Notes: generated by a model not told the origin, from the letters alone. DNA of 64,000 nucleotides from JASLEW01 sp035544875 (GCA_035544875.1 DASZZP010000083.1:124001-188000), one strand, 5' to 3'; counted from the stretch's first letter, positions 8,492 through 15,390 are shown. Made by a program: numbers and translations.

Positions 8492-8521
8492 TTGACGGCA
8501 GCAGGTTTTCAGACCTACAAT
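8492..8521 (+). promoter_or_regulatory. Promoter giving a probable leaderless transcript
   Basis: TTGACG (8492-8497), an 18-base spacer and TACAAT (8516-8521). The expected start of transcription, about seven bases after the -10 box, coincides with the ATG at 8529, leaving no 5' leader. No Shine-Dalgarno is present before that ATG, in agreement. Confidence 0.65.
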
Positions 8522-8528
8522 AACGGGC

Positions 8529-8732
8529 ATGGCTCGACCCAAGGCCGACCGCACCCAATCCGTCTCCCTCCGACTCCGCATGTTCCCCGAGCAAGAGGAG
8601 CTGATCCGCCAGGCCGCTGGCCTGGCGGGGATCAGCATCTCTGCCTGGATTCGAGAGCGGCTAGTGCGGGCCGCCCGGCGCGAGGTCAGCCGGGCCGCGC
8701 GCTATGAGGCTCCGGGGCCTGCCGGTCCATAG
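8529..8732 (+). CDS. Ribbon-helix-helix DNA-binding protein (MobC/CopG-like)
   Basis: 67 aa. The N-terminal strand SVSLRLRMF, then helices EQEELIRQAAGLAG and SISAWIRERLVRAAR, form the classic RHH pattern and resemble both plasmid relaxosome accessory proteins (MobC type) and antitoxin repressors. No relaxase or toxin was found nearby. It probably starts at the first transcribed base. The promoter zone upstream contains inverted and 21-bp-spaced direct repeats, plausible binding sites for autoregulation. A 12-bp perfect hairpin at 8879-8908 follows. Confidence 0.7.
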   Translation: MARPKADRTQSVSLRLRMFPEQEELIRQAAGLAGISISAWIRERLVRAARREVSRAARYEAPGPAGP

Positions 8733-8878
8733 CAGCCCGAGGAGCTGACTCGACGGCGGGAGCGGAATGGCGGGCGCACAGCGGAGCCGCATCGATCCTC
8801 CTTCGAGGGGCTACGACGCGGGCCGCCTGGTGTAGACTTCGTAGCGCTCGGGGCAGGCGGCTCGTGTCCTGTCCCTCA

Positions 8879-8908
8879 GATGGCCTGGCGTCTGACCGCC
8901 AGGCCATC
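8879..8908 (+). terminator. Strong stem-loop, possible terminator
   Basis: GATGGCCTGGCG (8879-8890) pairs perfectly with CGCCAGGCCATC (8897-8908) around a six-base loop, followed by AGCATTTTG. It is the strongest short hairpin in this gene-free stretch (8733-9034) and could end the RHH transcript. The T-run is short, so another role for the palindrome is possible. Nothing else was seen between 8733 and 8878. Confidence 0.5.
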
Positions 8909-8965
8909 AGCATTTTGTAGCTCTAAATGGCTGAAAACAAGCCCCTTAGGTGGGGAATAAGAGAA

Positions 8966-9069
8966 GGCTTCCTACCCACGGCTCCAGAGTTTTTACCCAA
9001 CCAAGCCGAGTTTCTACCCAGTCTTCTTGAGTTTCTACCCAAGATCCTCCTCTTTTTGGGTAGAAACTC
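8966..9069. repeat. Iteron-like array: four 21-bp-phased repeats plus one inverted copy
   Basis: The 13-mer consensus GAGTTTCTACCCA begins at 9008 and 9029 (exact), at 8987 (one change) and at 8966 (three changes), so successive starts are exactly 21 bp apart. An inverted copy lies at 9057-9069; with one more base it makes a 14-bp perfect palindromic pair with the 9029 copy around a 13-base loop. The last units overlap the 3' end of the minus-strand gene. The two-turn phasing is typical of iterons in plasmid origins or partition sites and of multi-site operators. Confidence 0.7.
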
Positions 9070-9652
9070 CTTGGCCGATCCCTAGAGCAGCCCGTAAATG
9101 GACTATCTCGCGTAGGACTTCTTCCTGTTTCTTTAGCAGCTCATACTTATCCGCCAGTGCCAAGATTTGGGCGTCTGCCTCGGCTGCGGAAAGCCCCATC
9201 ACGAGAATCCTATCAATCGCAATGTCGGCTGATCCGTGCAAGATCACCTCGCAATTTTCCCTCTCCCGCGTGAGCACCATAAGGACGACAGACAGATCCT
9301 TTCTGTTGATGGTTTCGAGTCCGAGGGAGGCTGCCTCCGCCTCTTTCGAGACAAGCAGTTCCCTGAGCCTTACCTTCTTGGCCTCATGGGCTGCAAGTCC
9401 GGCTTGGATCTCTCGGCGCTTGCGGTCCATGTTGCTCTCTAGCGCCGGCAAGCTCCCTGTCTTCTCCAATGAAGTAAACTTCTTTCGCAGTCTCTCCAGG
9501 TGGGATGACGGTTGCCCCTTCAGCCCGAGTCGTCTGACCGCTTCCCTTGAAGCCGCGCGAACGCTCATGTTCGGGTTGGAAGCCCGAAGCTCAACCATTT
9601 GCTGAATGACCAGCTCGTCATTTTCCGGTGGTCTTCCTGTTTTCTTGGGCAA
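9035..9652 (-). CDS. Putative helix-turn-helix DNA-binding protein next to iteron array
   Basis: About 205 aa, not assigned to a family. The N-terminal part (KKTGRPPENDELVIQQMVEL) and the stretch MSVRAASREAVRRLGL look like a basic helix-turn-helix DNA-binding region. The rest is highly charged and helical, with likely coiled coil (DKYELLKKQEEVLREIVHLR). The start is uncertain: TTG at 9652 gives a natural N-terminus, and the frame is also open to a TTG at 9685. The stop codon lies inside the inverted iteron. It may bind the array as an initiator, partition protein or repressor; that rests on position alone. The coding region is visibly more AT-rich than its neighbours. Confidence 0.55.
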   Translation of the reverse strand: MPKKTGRPPENDELVIQQMVELRASNPNMSVRAASREAVRRLGLKGQPSSHLERLRKKFTSLEKTGSLPALESNMDRKRREIQAGLAAHEAKKVRLRELLVSKEAEAASLGLETINRKDLSVVLMVLTRERENCEVILHGSADIAIDRILVMGLSAAEADAQILALADKYELLKKQEEVLREIVHLRAALGIGQGVSTQKEEDLG

Positions 9653-9810
9653 GCTGTGCGCACCCCACCAGGCGCGAACCCACAAGAGGAAAGACGGGCG
9701 CGGCGGGCCGGCTGTGGGGACCGGCTTTCGGCGGCCAAACCTAGCCGCGCCTGTACTGCTGTATTGTAGTGCTTAAAGGCGGCCAGAGCCGCGAAAGAGG
9801 GGAGTGGAAA

Positions 9811-10038
9811 ATGGGCCTTGTAATCACGTACGACTTACGGGCGCCCGGCCGTGACTATAGACAGCTGATTGCCCAGCTTGAACTTCTACGGGCTTGGCGA
9901 GTCCTCGAATCGGTCTGGTGCTATGGCGGCGGCATGGAGCCACCGGCGATGATGGAGCATCTTTCACAGTTCATCGACGACAACGACGGGTTGTTCATTA
10001 CGACCCTCGGCATCGTCGCGTCCAGAAAGACGCTCTAG
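9811..10038 (+). CDS. Small Cas2/SinR-like ferredoxin-fold protein
   Basis: 75 aa. The pattern VITYDLRAPGRDYRQLIAQL ... ESVWCY ... DDNDGLFITTLG matches the stand-alone SinR-like/Cas2-related family, where YDL-x-PG-x-DY-x-x-L begins the fold and D-x-ND-x-L-x-V ends it. Cas2 proper is a ferredoxin-fold nuclease or structural dimer of CRISPR adaptation; no CRISPR array or cas1 is present. The ATG at 9811 was chosen for its strong upstream AGGGGAG. It probably belongs to the mobile region; its role is unknown. Confidence 0.6.
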   Translation: MGLVITYDLRAPGRDYRQLIAQLELLRAWRVLESVWCYGGGMEPPAMMEHLSQFIDDNDGLFITTLGIVASRKTL

Positions 10039-10149
10039 GCGTCCGGCGCCCAGCTCGGAGAGCGCTTCCCCGAGCTTCACCAAGGCCGCCCGTTCGTCGC
10101 GGGACTCGGGATCGAGGTGTAACCCAGCCTGCCACCAGTAGATTCTCAT
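9964..10149 (-). CDS. Possible small hypothetical protein
   Basis: 61 aa from ATG 10149 (MRIYWWQAGLHLDPES). The composition looks protein-like, with a helix ERAALVKLGEALSELGAG and a strand-like VVVVDEL end, but there is no clear Shine-Dalgarno and its 3' third overlaps the Cas2-like gene in antisense. No family recognised. The stretch 10150-10271 shows no further gene. Confidence 0.3.
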   Translation of the reverse strand: MRIYWWQAGLHLDPESRDERAALVKLGEALSELGAGRLERLSGRDDAEGRNEQPVVVVDEL

Positions 10150-10271
10150 GGCGCGACTATGCGGCAAAATGTCGCGTCTGTCAAGTGGCGGGCCGCGACA
10201 AAAAGGGTCTGCCTCCCTTGGAACAGGCTCCTATCTACGGAGAAGCGGCGCGGCTATTTTGGGGCGGTGTG

Positions 10272-10469
10272 TCAACTGCTGCGCGGCGTCTGGGGTGGGC
10301 GGCAGGCCAGGGTTTCAAGCCGCCGGCCTTGCTCGTCCGCCAACTCTTCCAGCCAGACCGAGACGGAGCGGCAACCGAGGTGCTGCGCGGCCCGCGCCCA
10401 CCGCCGGGCCTGCTCTTGGCTGGCCCGGACGGTGAACGTGGTGACCTTGAGGCGGGGCTCAGACTTCAC
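10272..10469 (-). CDS. Ribbon-helix-helix-like protein
   Basis: 65 aa with strand KVTTFTVRASQEQ, a helix ARRWARAAQHLG and a helix SVSVWLEELADEQGR: the RHH layout seen in plasmid and conjugation accessory proteins. Its start lies 11 bp inside the end of the upstream hypothetical gene, so translation is probably coupled. It is the third RHH-type protein within about 4 kb. Confidence 0.55.
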   Translation of the reverse strand: MKSEPRLKVTTFTVRASQEQARRWARAAQHLGCRSVSVWLEELADEQGRRLETLACRPPQTPRSS

Positions 10470-10773
10470 TGAACGCCACCCCGTAGGGCGCCCCCTGTGC
10501 CGCGTCGATCCGGACCACTACCCAGCGGCGCCAGGGCGGCAGGGAAGGCTCGCCAAGGTCTTCCAGGGGCATCCACGCGGCGAACCAGCGCCCCCACAGC
10601 CACCACACGGTCAGGCCGGCATCCTCGGGCGAATAGTCCGGGACGAAATCATCCGGGCCGGCGGGGTGCTCGGGCCAGTGAACGGCTACCGTGCGGTCGT
10701 AGAGATCGCGGCGGATCGTCTCGCTGTACTTGGTCACATCGGGGGGCGGGGTAGACTCCGGGCAGCTCGGCAT
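10459..10773 (-). CDS. Hypothetical 104-aa protein
   Basis: Not recognised. It begins with a perfect Shine-Dalgarno (AGGAGG, nine bases before the ATG) in the leader GGAGGACATACC shared with the gene starting at 7260. It is rich in Trp and Pro (LTVWWLWGRWFAAWMPLED, PPWRRWVVVRID), suggesting a compact beta-rich soluble domain rather than a membrane protein. First gene of a two-gene unit with the RHH-like protein. Confidence 0.55.
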   Translation of the reverse strand: MPSCPESTPPPDVTKYSETIRRDLYDRTVAVHWPEHPAGPDDFVPDYSPEDAGLTVWWLWGRWFAAWMPLEDLGEPSLPPWRRWVVVRIDAAQGAPYGVAFSEV

Positions 10774-11254
10774 GAGGTATGTCCTCCTGCTGGGTCAGGC
10801 TCCGGTGTCAGGGGGCAACCTGCGCCGGGGCCGCTGTCTTGTGTGGCGGGGAGGAGCGGTCCTCCCCTTTCAGGGGAGAACGGTACAGCAGGTCAGGACC
10901 GGCCGAGCCGGCAACGCAGCAAGTACCCCACTACCGGGGCGTGGGGTAGGCCGGTCATCCTGGGTCATCCCATTTGGATCTGTGGTGTGGTGCGTGTTCT
11001 TCAAGGCGAGCGGCAGTGGCTTCCCCGACGTCACGGTGGACGAGATCGTGCCCGCGAACGAAGCGGCGCAGAGTTTTGCCCCCTCGCTTGGACGCTCGTT
11101 CGACATCGACGGCGGGCCCTACGAGTTTCAGACCATCTTGCGCGATTTCCGCAAGGGACAGGCGTCCTGGCGGCATGGGTGGCCACCCGATCCTTCTTGC
11201 CCCACCGCCTCGGCGGCGTCGGGGCTGCCGATCCCTTCGCTGAGTGCGCCACCC
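10774..11254. other. Gene-poor stretch with possible coding remnant
   Basis: No complete gene supported. A plus-strand frame around 10990-11160 (FFKASGSGFPDVTVDEIVP, then SFDIDGGPYEFQTILRDF) reads like natural protein but has no start signal and runs into low-complexity sequence. It may be a decayed gene fragment. Confidence 0.3.
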
Positions 11255-11487
11255 TGATCGGCCGACTTCGCGTAGCGGCCCCTCGCCGGGCTCCCTCGGC
11301 GGGCGGGGTCTGTTGCCGCGTCGCTGCGCGAGGCACGCATCATCCCTGTTTGATGCGATGAGAGCGGCCGGTGCCACGCGCAGGGTCCGAGCTGGCGAGC
11401 CATCGCGGGCGCGGCACCCGCCCGGCGACGGACCCGGCGAGGGCCGCGCCACGGTAGGTGGCTCGATCGGCCATCTCGCGTCGTGGC
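11255..11487 (+). repeat. Dispersed palindromic repeat, copy 2
   Basis: Directly repeated, ~90% identical copy of 5767-6000. The outer arms are especially clear here: GCGGCCCCTCGCCGGG and GGCGGGCGGG on the left are mirrored by GCGGCC-CTCGCCGGG and GCCGGGCGGG on the reverse complement of the right arm. A middle stem pairs CTGCGCGAGGCAC with GTGCCACGCGCAG at 12 of 13 positions. The inner hairpin is CGCATCA/TGATGCG. It closes the small-gene region opened by copy 1. The bases from 11488 to 11642 show nothing else. Confidence 0.85.
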
Positions 11488-11642
11488 GGCTCGCGGGTGG
11501 CGCCGGTCCGCACCGGAAGAAGAAGAGTCGCGCGAAATGCTTCTCCACCAGGGCCACTACCAGGCTTCGATTCTGCTTGACAAATCCGGGTGAGCGCACC
11601 CAGGTGCCGCACTGGGTTGTTTCTGGGAGTGCAGCTTGCGCC

Positions 11643-13001
11643 CTAATGCGACGCAAGGTCATTCCTGACCACTTGGCCGTCCTTCATCACGAATCGAACT
11701 CGCTCCAGCTCGCTAATGTCGGCGATCGGATCTCCAGCAACGGCAACGAGATCAGCAAGTTTCCCGGGCTCAACCGCGCCCACGCGGTCCTGCCAGCCCA
11801 ACATTTCTGCGGCATTTGTCGTGACTGCGCGAAGGATGTCGAGCGGCGGCATTCCGGAGCTCTGCAAGGCGGGAAACATCGTTGCCGTGGCTTGGCCGCG
11901 CGTCTTTCCCGGATAGAACCAGCACATGTCTGATCCAGTCGCAAACTTCACTCCCGACTTCAATACCCGCTGAACCCGCGCCGCTGCCCGCTTCCGGTTT
12001 CGATCGTCCCTGGCGGCATTCGCGGATCGAAGGGTCGGAGACACTGTGATCGTCTCATGAATCTTCGTCCAAAAGCCATCGTACCAAGTTGGCGTTAGGT
12101 CGAGGAATATTCCCTTGTCGCGCATCAGCTTAAGTTGCTCGTCAGTTACGTCGTTGCCGTGCTCGATGCTGTCTACGCCTGCATCGATCGCCGTTTGGAT
12201 GCTACCTGCGCTGATGGCGTGAACGGCAACCCTCAGCTGCTGGCGGTGAGCCTCTTCGACGATCGCCGTCATTTCCGCCACTGAGATGTCGTCATCGATC
12301 GCAACCTTGATGAGGTCGACATCGTAGAAGATATTGTCTTTCACTGCCTGCCGGGCTCCGTCGGGGCCGTTTACCTCCAGAAATTCCTGTCGCCGGATCG
12401 CCTTGGCAAGGGCGGGATTGAGACCCTGGACATACCCATTCTTAAAAAGCTTACGCCCGGACGCCAGGATCCTCGGGCCAGGGACGCGGCCGGCGTTGAT
12501 CGCGTCCCGCAGCGCAACATCGCCATCAATGCCGGAGTGCCCGACATTGCGCACCGTCGTGAAGCCACTCTCCAGGTCTTCGCGGGCCAACTGCGCGCCC
12601 AGCAACACGCGTTTACTGGGCGACTCGACGATCGCCAGCAATAGCCCCGGAGCGAACTCGCCGTTGAACCGGCGCGCGATCTCGGCTTCTGCCGGCACAA
12701 TTACGTCGAGAAGCAGGTGGGTGTGAGGGTCAATCAGCCCGGGCAGCAAGGTTGCGCTGCCCAGATCAATTGTCTGGACGCCGGCGGGCGCATCAGCCTG
12801 CACTCGCGAAGGCGAACCAACTTCCTTGATCTTGCCGTTTTCGATCAGCACGGCTGCGGGCGACAGCACATTTCCAGTCCGGGGATCGAGCAGCCGGCCA
12901 GCTTTTACTAGAGTCACGAGAGCGGGCGATTGGGCGGCGAGCTGCCCGGTTGAAAACAGAGCGACGCCTAATGCCGCCACCAGCGTGAGCCGTTTGCGCA
13001 T
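11643..13001 (-). CDS. Secreted amidohydrolase (imidazolonepropionase/prolidase-like)
   Basis: Metal-dependent hydrolase of the amidohydrolase superfamily, 452 aa, with a Sec signal peptide (MRKRLTLVAALGVALFSTGQLAAQ). Metal-site signatures are HxH in DPHTHLLLD, a probable carboxylated Lys in DLIKVAID, His in VAVHAIS and EHGND, and Asp in GSDMCWF. The ATG at 13001 has GGAGG ten bases upstream; the open frame beyond it belongs to neighbouring sequence. It lies 16 bp after the second amidohydrolase gene, so both form an operon. Substrates of such paired secreted enzymes (often peptides or Xaa-Pro-type) cannot be told from sequence. G+C is visibly lower than the core genes, suggesting transfer. 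Confidence 0.85.
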   Translation of the reverse strand: MRKRLTLVAALGVALFSTGQLAAQSPALVTLVKAGRLLDPRTGNVLSPAAVLIENGKIKEVGSPSRVQADAPAGVQTIDLGSATLLPGLIDPHTHLLLDVIVPAEAEIARRFNGEFAPGLLLAIVESPSKRVLLGAQLAREDLESGFTTVRNVGHSGIDGDVALRDAINAGRVPGPRILASGRKLFKNGYVQGLNPALAKAIRRQEFLEVNGPDGARQAVKDNIFYDVDLIKVAIDDDISVAEMTAIVEEAHRQQLRVAVHAISAGSIQTAIDAGVDSIEHGNDVTDEQLKLMRDKGIFLDLTPTWYDGFWTKIHETITVSPTLRSANAARDDRNRKRAAARVQRVLKSGVKFATGSDMCWFYPGKTRGQATATMFPALQSSGMPPLDILRAVTTNAAEMLGWQDRVGAVEPGKLADLVAVAGDPIADISELERVRFVMKDGQVVRNDLASH

Positions 13002-13017
13002 ACGCTTCAGTCCTCCC

Positions 13018-14577
13018 TTAATATTCCCCATAATGGCCCTTGACCGAATCGAGCAGCTTCTTGGTGTCGTATCCGACGCCGTCCTTGAAGACGATCTCGA
13101 CGTTCTCGATATCCGTGATGCGAGTGGCCGGATCACCTTTCATCACTACGAAGTCCGCGTTCTTCCCCGCCGCAATCGAGCCGATCTGTTCCTGGCGGCC
13201 GAGATAGATCGCACCGTTCAGAGTCGCGATGCGAATGGCTTGGACCGCTGGGAACCCAGCCTCTACCAGCAACTCGATCTCACGTTGATCGCCGAAGCCC
13301 GGTATGTTACCGCCGATGCCAACCGGATCCGGGCCCGCCAGCAGGAGCCCGCCCGCGGCGACGAAGGCGCGTTCGAGGTCCATGTCTCTGCGGAGCAGGT
13401 CGGCTGCGTTACTCTGAGGTGGTCTGGAACGATTACGACTGTAGAGATATGCCTCGCGCGCGGATGGCGCCATGGCCTCCAACACCGCCGGCCGCACGGG
13501 CGCACGACCGTCCACTGACGCATTGATCGGCACTGATGCCGCGGTACCGGGCAGTGTTGAGGTGATCGCGACATGGTGACTGATGAGCGTTGCGATCAGC
13601 CGATTTGCCTCGGGACTGCCAGGGGTCATGTGTTCGAGCGTGTAGTCACCTCCGCTGGCGCTGCACGTGTCGGGTTTCTTGCCGGGGTCCAGCTCGGTAT
13701 TGACGAAGAATCCGTGCTCGAGATTGTCTATGCCGATCTCCGCCGCTTCCACAAAGGTGACTGAGCACAAGTGGCCCGTAACCTTCAGACCACGCTTGTG
13801 TGCCTCCTTCACCGCGGCGCTCAATTCGTCCCGCGTGATATTCTTGTAGGCCTTGAACGACGTCACGCCGCGATCCGCCCAGTAGGCCACGGTCTGACGT
13901 GCATCCTCGGGCCCGGTGAGCTGGCGCATCTGGAGATTTCGATTATCGCTGGCTCCTTCCAGATAGGGGCCAGTGACGTCCAGGTGTGGTCCAGGAAGCA
14001 CGCCCGTCTCAATCGCCTGTTTGAGCCTTAAGTCCGTATAAGCATCGACGCTGCCCGCGGTGCGCAGGGTCGTCACGCCGTTCGCCAGATAAAGGCGAGG
14101 CGCCGAGAAGCTCATCTGCACAAAAAGGGCCGGGGCGTCGAAGCTGTAGTCGGCTCCGAGATTTGGCAGCGCTATATAGAACAGATGGTCGTGCATGCCC
14201 ACGATACCGGGCATGACGGAGTAGCCTCGCAGGTTGAGGATCGTGGTGCCGTCGCTCGGGGACTGATCTGCGCCGGGTGATATGGCGGTTATCTTGCCGC
14301 CCTCGATGGAGATGTTCCGATCCGGGGCCGGCGCGGCTCCGGTTCCATCGATGACTTGGACGTGCTCAAGGATTACTCTGGGTGTGCTGACACTTAAGTA
14401 CTTGCGCACCTGGGGCCCGAGAGCATCGATACCTTGGGCGTCCGCAAGCTGCGAGCACGACAAGGCCGCCAGGCAGAAGAAAAGTCGCCAACTGCGCATC
14501 GGGCGTCTGCACGAGACAGGATGTGGCACTGCCGTGACTGCGGCCAAATGCCGCGCCATCGCTGTTCTGTCTGCCAT
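13018..14577 (-). CDS. Secreted amidohydrolase family protein
   Basis: Second amidohydrolase, ~519 aa. The signal-like segment RSWRLFFCLAALSCSQLADAQ lies ~27 residues in, so the true start could be further downstream. ATG 14577 is preferred because AAAGGA lies nine bases before it; the start at 14595 has none. Metal-site motifs: HxH in GMHDHLFY, Lys in SFKAYKN, His in VTGHLCS and LEHGFFV, Asp in LLAGPDPVG. Same operon and base composition as the downstream paralogue. Confidence 0.82.
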   Translation of the reverse strand: MADRTAMARHLAAVTAVPHPVSCRRPMRSWRLFFCLAALSCSQLADAQGIDALGPQVRKYLSVSTPRVILEHVQVIDGTGAAPAPDRNISIEGGKITAISPGADQSPSDGTTILNLRGYSVMPGIVGMHDHLFYIALPNLGADYSFDAPALFVQMSFSAPRLYLANGVTTLRTAGSVDAYTDLRLKQAIETGVLPGPHLDVTGPYLEGASDNRNLQMRQLTGPEDARQTVAYWADRGVTSFKAYKNITRDELSAAVKEAHKRGLKVTGHLCSVTFVEAAEIGIDNLEHGFFVNTELDPGKKPDTCSASGGDYTLEHMTPGSPEANRLIATLISHHVAITSTLPGTAASVPINASVDGRAPVRPAVLEAMAPSAREAYLYSRNRSRPPQSNAADLLRRDMDLERAFVAAGGLLLAGPDPVGIGGNIPGFGDQREIELLVEAGFPAVQAIRIATLNGAIYLGRQEQIGSIAAGKNADFVVMKGDPATRITDIENVEIVFKDGVGYDTKKLLDSVKGHYGEY

Positions 14578-14693
14578 GTCGGTCTTTCCTTTCATGCTAT
14601 CTGTGGAGATTTACAGCCTAGCAACGAAACAACAAGCTGTATGTGCTACGGTTCCAAGAACACCCGCAATGAGTACAGGGCTGAACACCACGG

Positions 14694-14981
14694 TCAGCAG
14701 CGTGCTCGCTGTGCGGCACGTCCGTTGAGGCTGAGCAGCAGCCCGCTACGGTACTCGCTCTGGTCGATTGCAGGCTCGAACAATTGAGCATTGCCAATTT
14801 TTGTCACCTTGCGCAGTGCGCCTTTTTGCTCGAGCCTGTAAACGAGCGTCTGAACGGTCGTGTAAGCAACGCGCTCATCCTCGGGCAAACTGTCGAGGAT
14901 TTCGCGGACAGAGCGGGTCCCCAGTTTCCAGTACTGCTCCAGGATTCGTGTTTCAGCTTTTGAAAGACGGACTTTGTTCAT
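14694..14981 (-). CDS. BlaI/MecI/CopY-type repressor, C-terminally shortened
   Basis: Winged-helix transcriptional repressor, 95 aa, against about 120-130 in the family. The DNA-binding part is intact (LSKAETRILEQYWKLGTRSV, then AYTTVQTLVYRLEQKGALR). The C-terminal dimerisation helices are missing or replaced by a short Arg-rich tail. ATG 14981 has AGGAGGG four bases upstream. No BlaR1-type sensor peptidase is adjacent; the amidohydrolase operon follows on the same strand and may be its target. An apolar out-of-frame stretch just after the stop (LLTVVFSPVLIAGVLGTVA) could be a relic of a partner gene. Confidence 0.75.
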   Translation of the reverse strand: MNKVRLSKAETRILEQYWKLGTRSVREILDSLPEDERVAYTTVQTLVYRLEQKGALRKVTKIGNAQLFEPAIDQSEYRSGLLLSLNGRAAQRARC

Positions 14982-15008
14982 CTACCCTCCTACGCGTCAC
15001 GGCAGTGC

Positions 15009-15043
15009 TACTACAATATACGGCGCTGTGGTGTGAAAGTCAA
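15009..15043 (-). promoter_or_regulatory. Promoter and BlaI-type operator half site upstream of the repressor
   Basis: Minus-strand TTGACT (15043-15038), 17 bases, TATATT (15020-15015). Overlapping the -10 box is TACTACA (15009-15015), identical to a half site of the TACTACA/TGTAGTA operators known for BlaI family proteins. This suggests autorepression. Confidence 0.6.
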
Positions 15044-15199
15044 GCCTTTGGCGAACGCCACCCTGAAGGTGTCACCTCGCTGAACGGAGGGACGAGGCGA
15101 CGGTCGTCCGGTGCCCGCCCCCGGAAGGTGGTGCTGCGGCGGCTTGCCCCGCGCCCATCGAGGCAAAGAGCGCGGCGAGGGTGAGGAGAGCGGCGAGCG

Positions 15200-15360
15200 C
15201 CCCAGCGCCCGCCCAGGGAGCCGGCGAGGGCCGCCATGCGGAATCGGCCGATCAAGCCAGCCAAGCCCGGCGAACCACCGCGCCGCCGCGCAGCCCCGAA
15301 GGTCGCCCGCAGTCCTCGGGCTCCTCCGGGCCACAAGAAGCGACGCTTGGCCCAAGAAGA
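15200..15360 (-). repeat. Diverged, inverted partial copy of the dispersed repeat
   Basis: Read on the minus strand, bases ~15260-15200 match the left end of copies 1 and 2 (CTTGATCGGCCGA, then TCGCCGG-CTCCCT and GGCGGGCG). Bases ~15345-15300 match the flank of copy 1 (GGCCCGGAG ... GCCCGAGGACTGCG). The palindromic centre is not recognisable. It lies between the BlaI-type gene and the M16 peptidase, so family copies sit at both ends and in the middle of the accessory stretch. No gene supported in 15044-15390. Confidence 0.55.
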
Positions 15361-15390
15361 CCGATGACTTGGCGATCGGCCGTCGCCGGC

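Larger units (their letters stand above)
8435..8524. repeat. Inverted repeat overlapping two divergent promoters, with internal direct repeats
   Basis: GTTATTGTAGG (8435-8445) and CCTACAATAAC (8514-8524) are an 11-bp perfect inverted pair; each contains the -10 box of one divergent promoter. Between them GTTAACCAGG (8449-8458) and GTAAACCAGG (8470-8479) are direct repeats starting 21 bp apart. The layout fits an operator region bound by a ribbon-helix-helix repressor such as the adjacent gene product; this is inference. Confidence 0.55.

Noticed and set aside
7261..8530. Terminal inverted repeats of the IS1-like element
   Set aside because: Both flanks were compared by eye; only short chance matches (TTTAC, GTCAA) were seen, so no element ends are claimed.
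9811..10038. CRISPR system suggested by the Cas2-like protein
   Set aside because: No repeat-spacer array, cas1 or effector gene anywhere in the window; the nearby iterons have 21-bp phasing without spacers.
14596..14693. BlaR1-like membrane fragment after the BlaI-type gene
   Set aside because: Only one apolar stretch without start or M56 motifs; too short to call.
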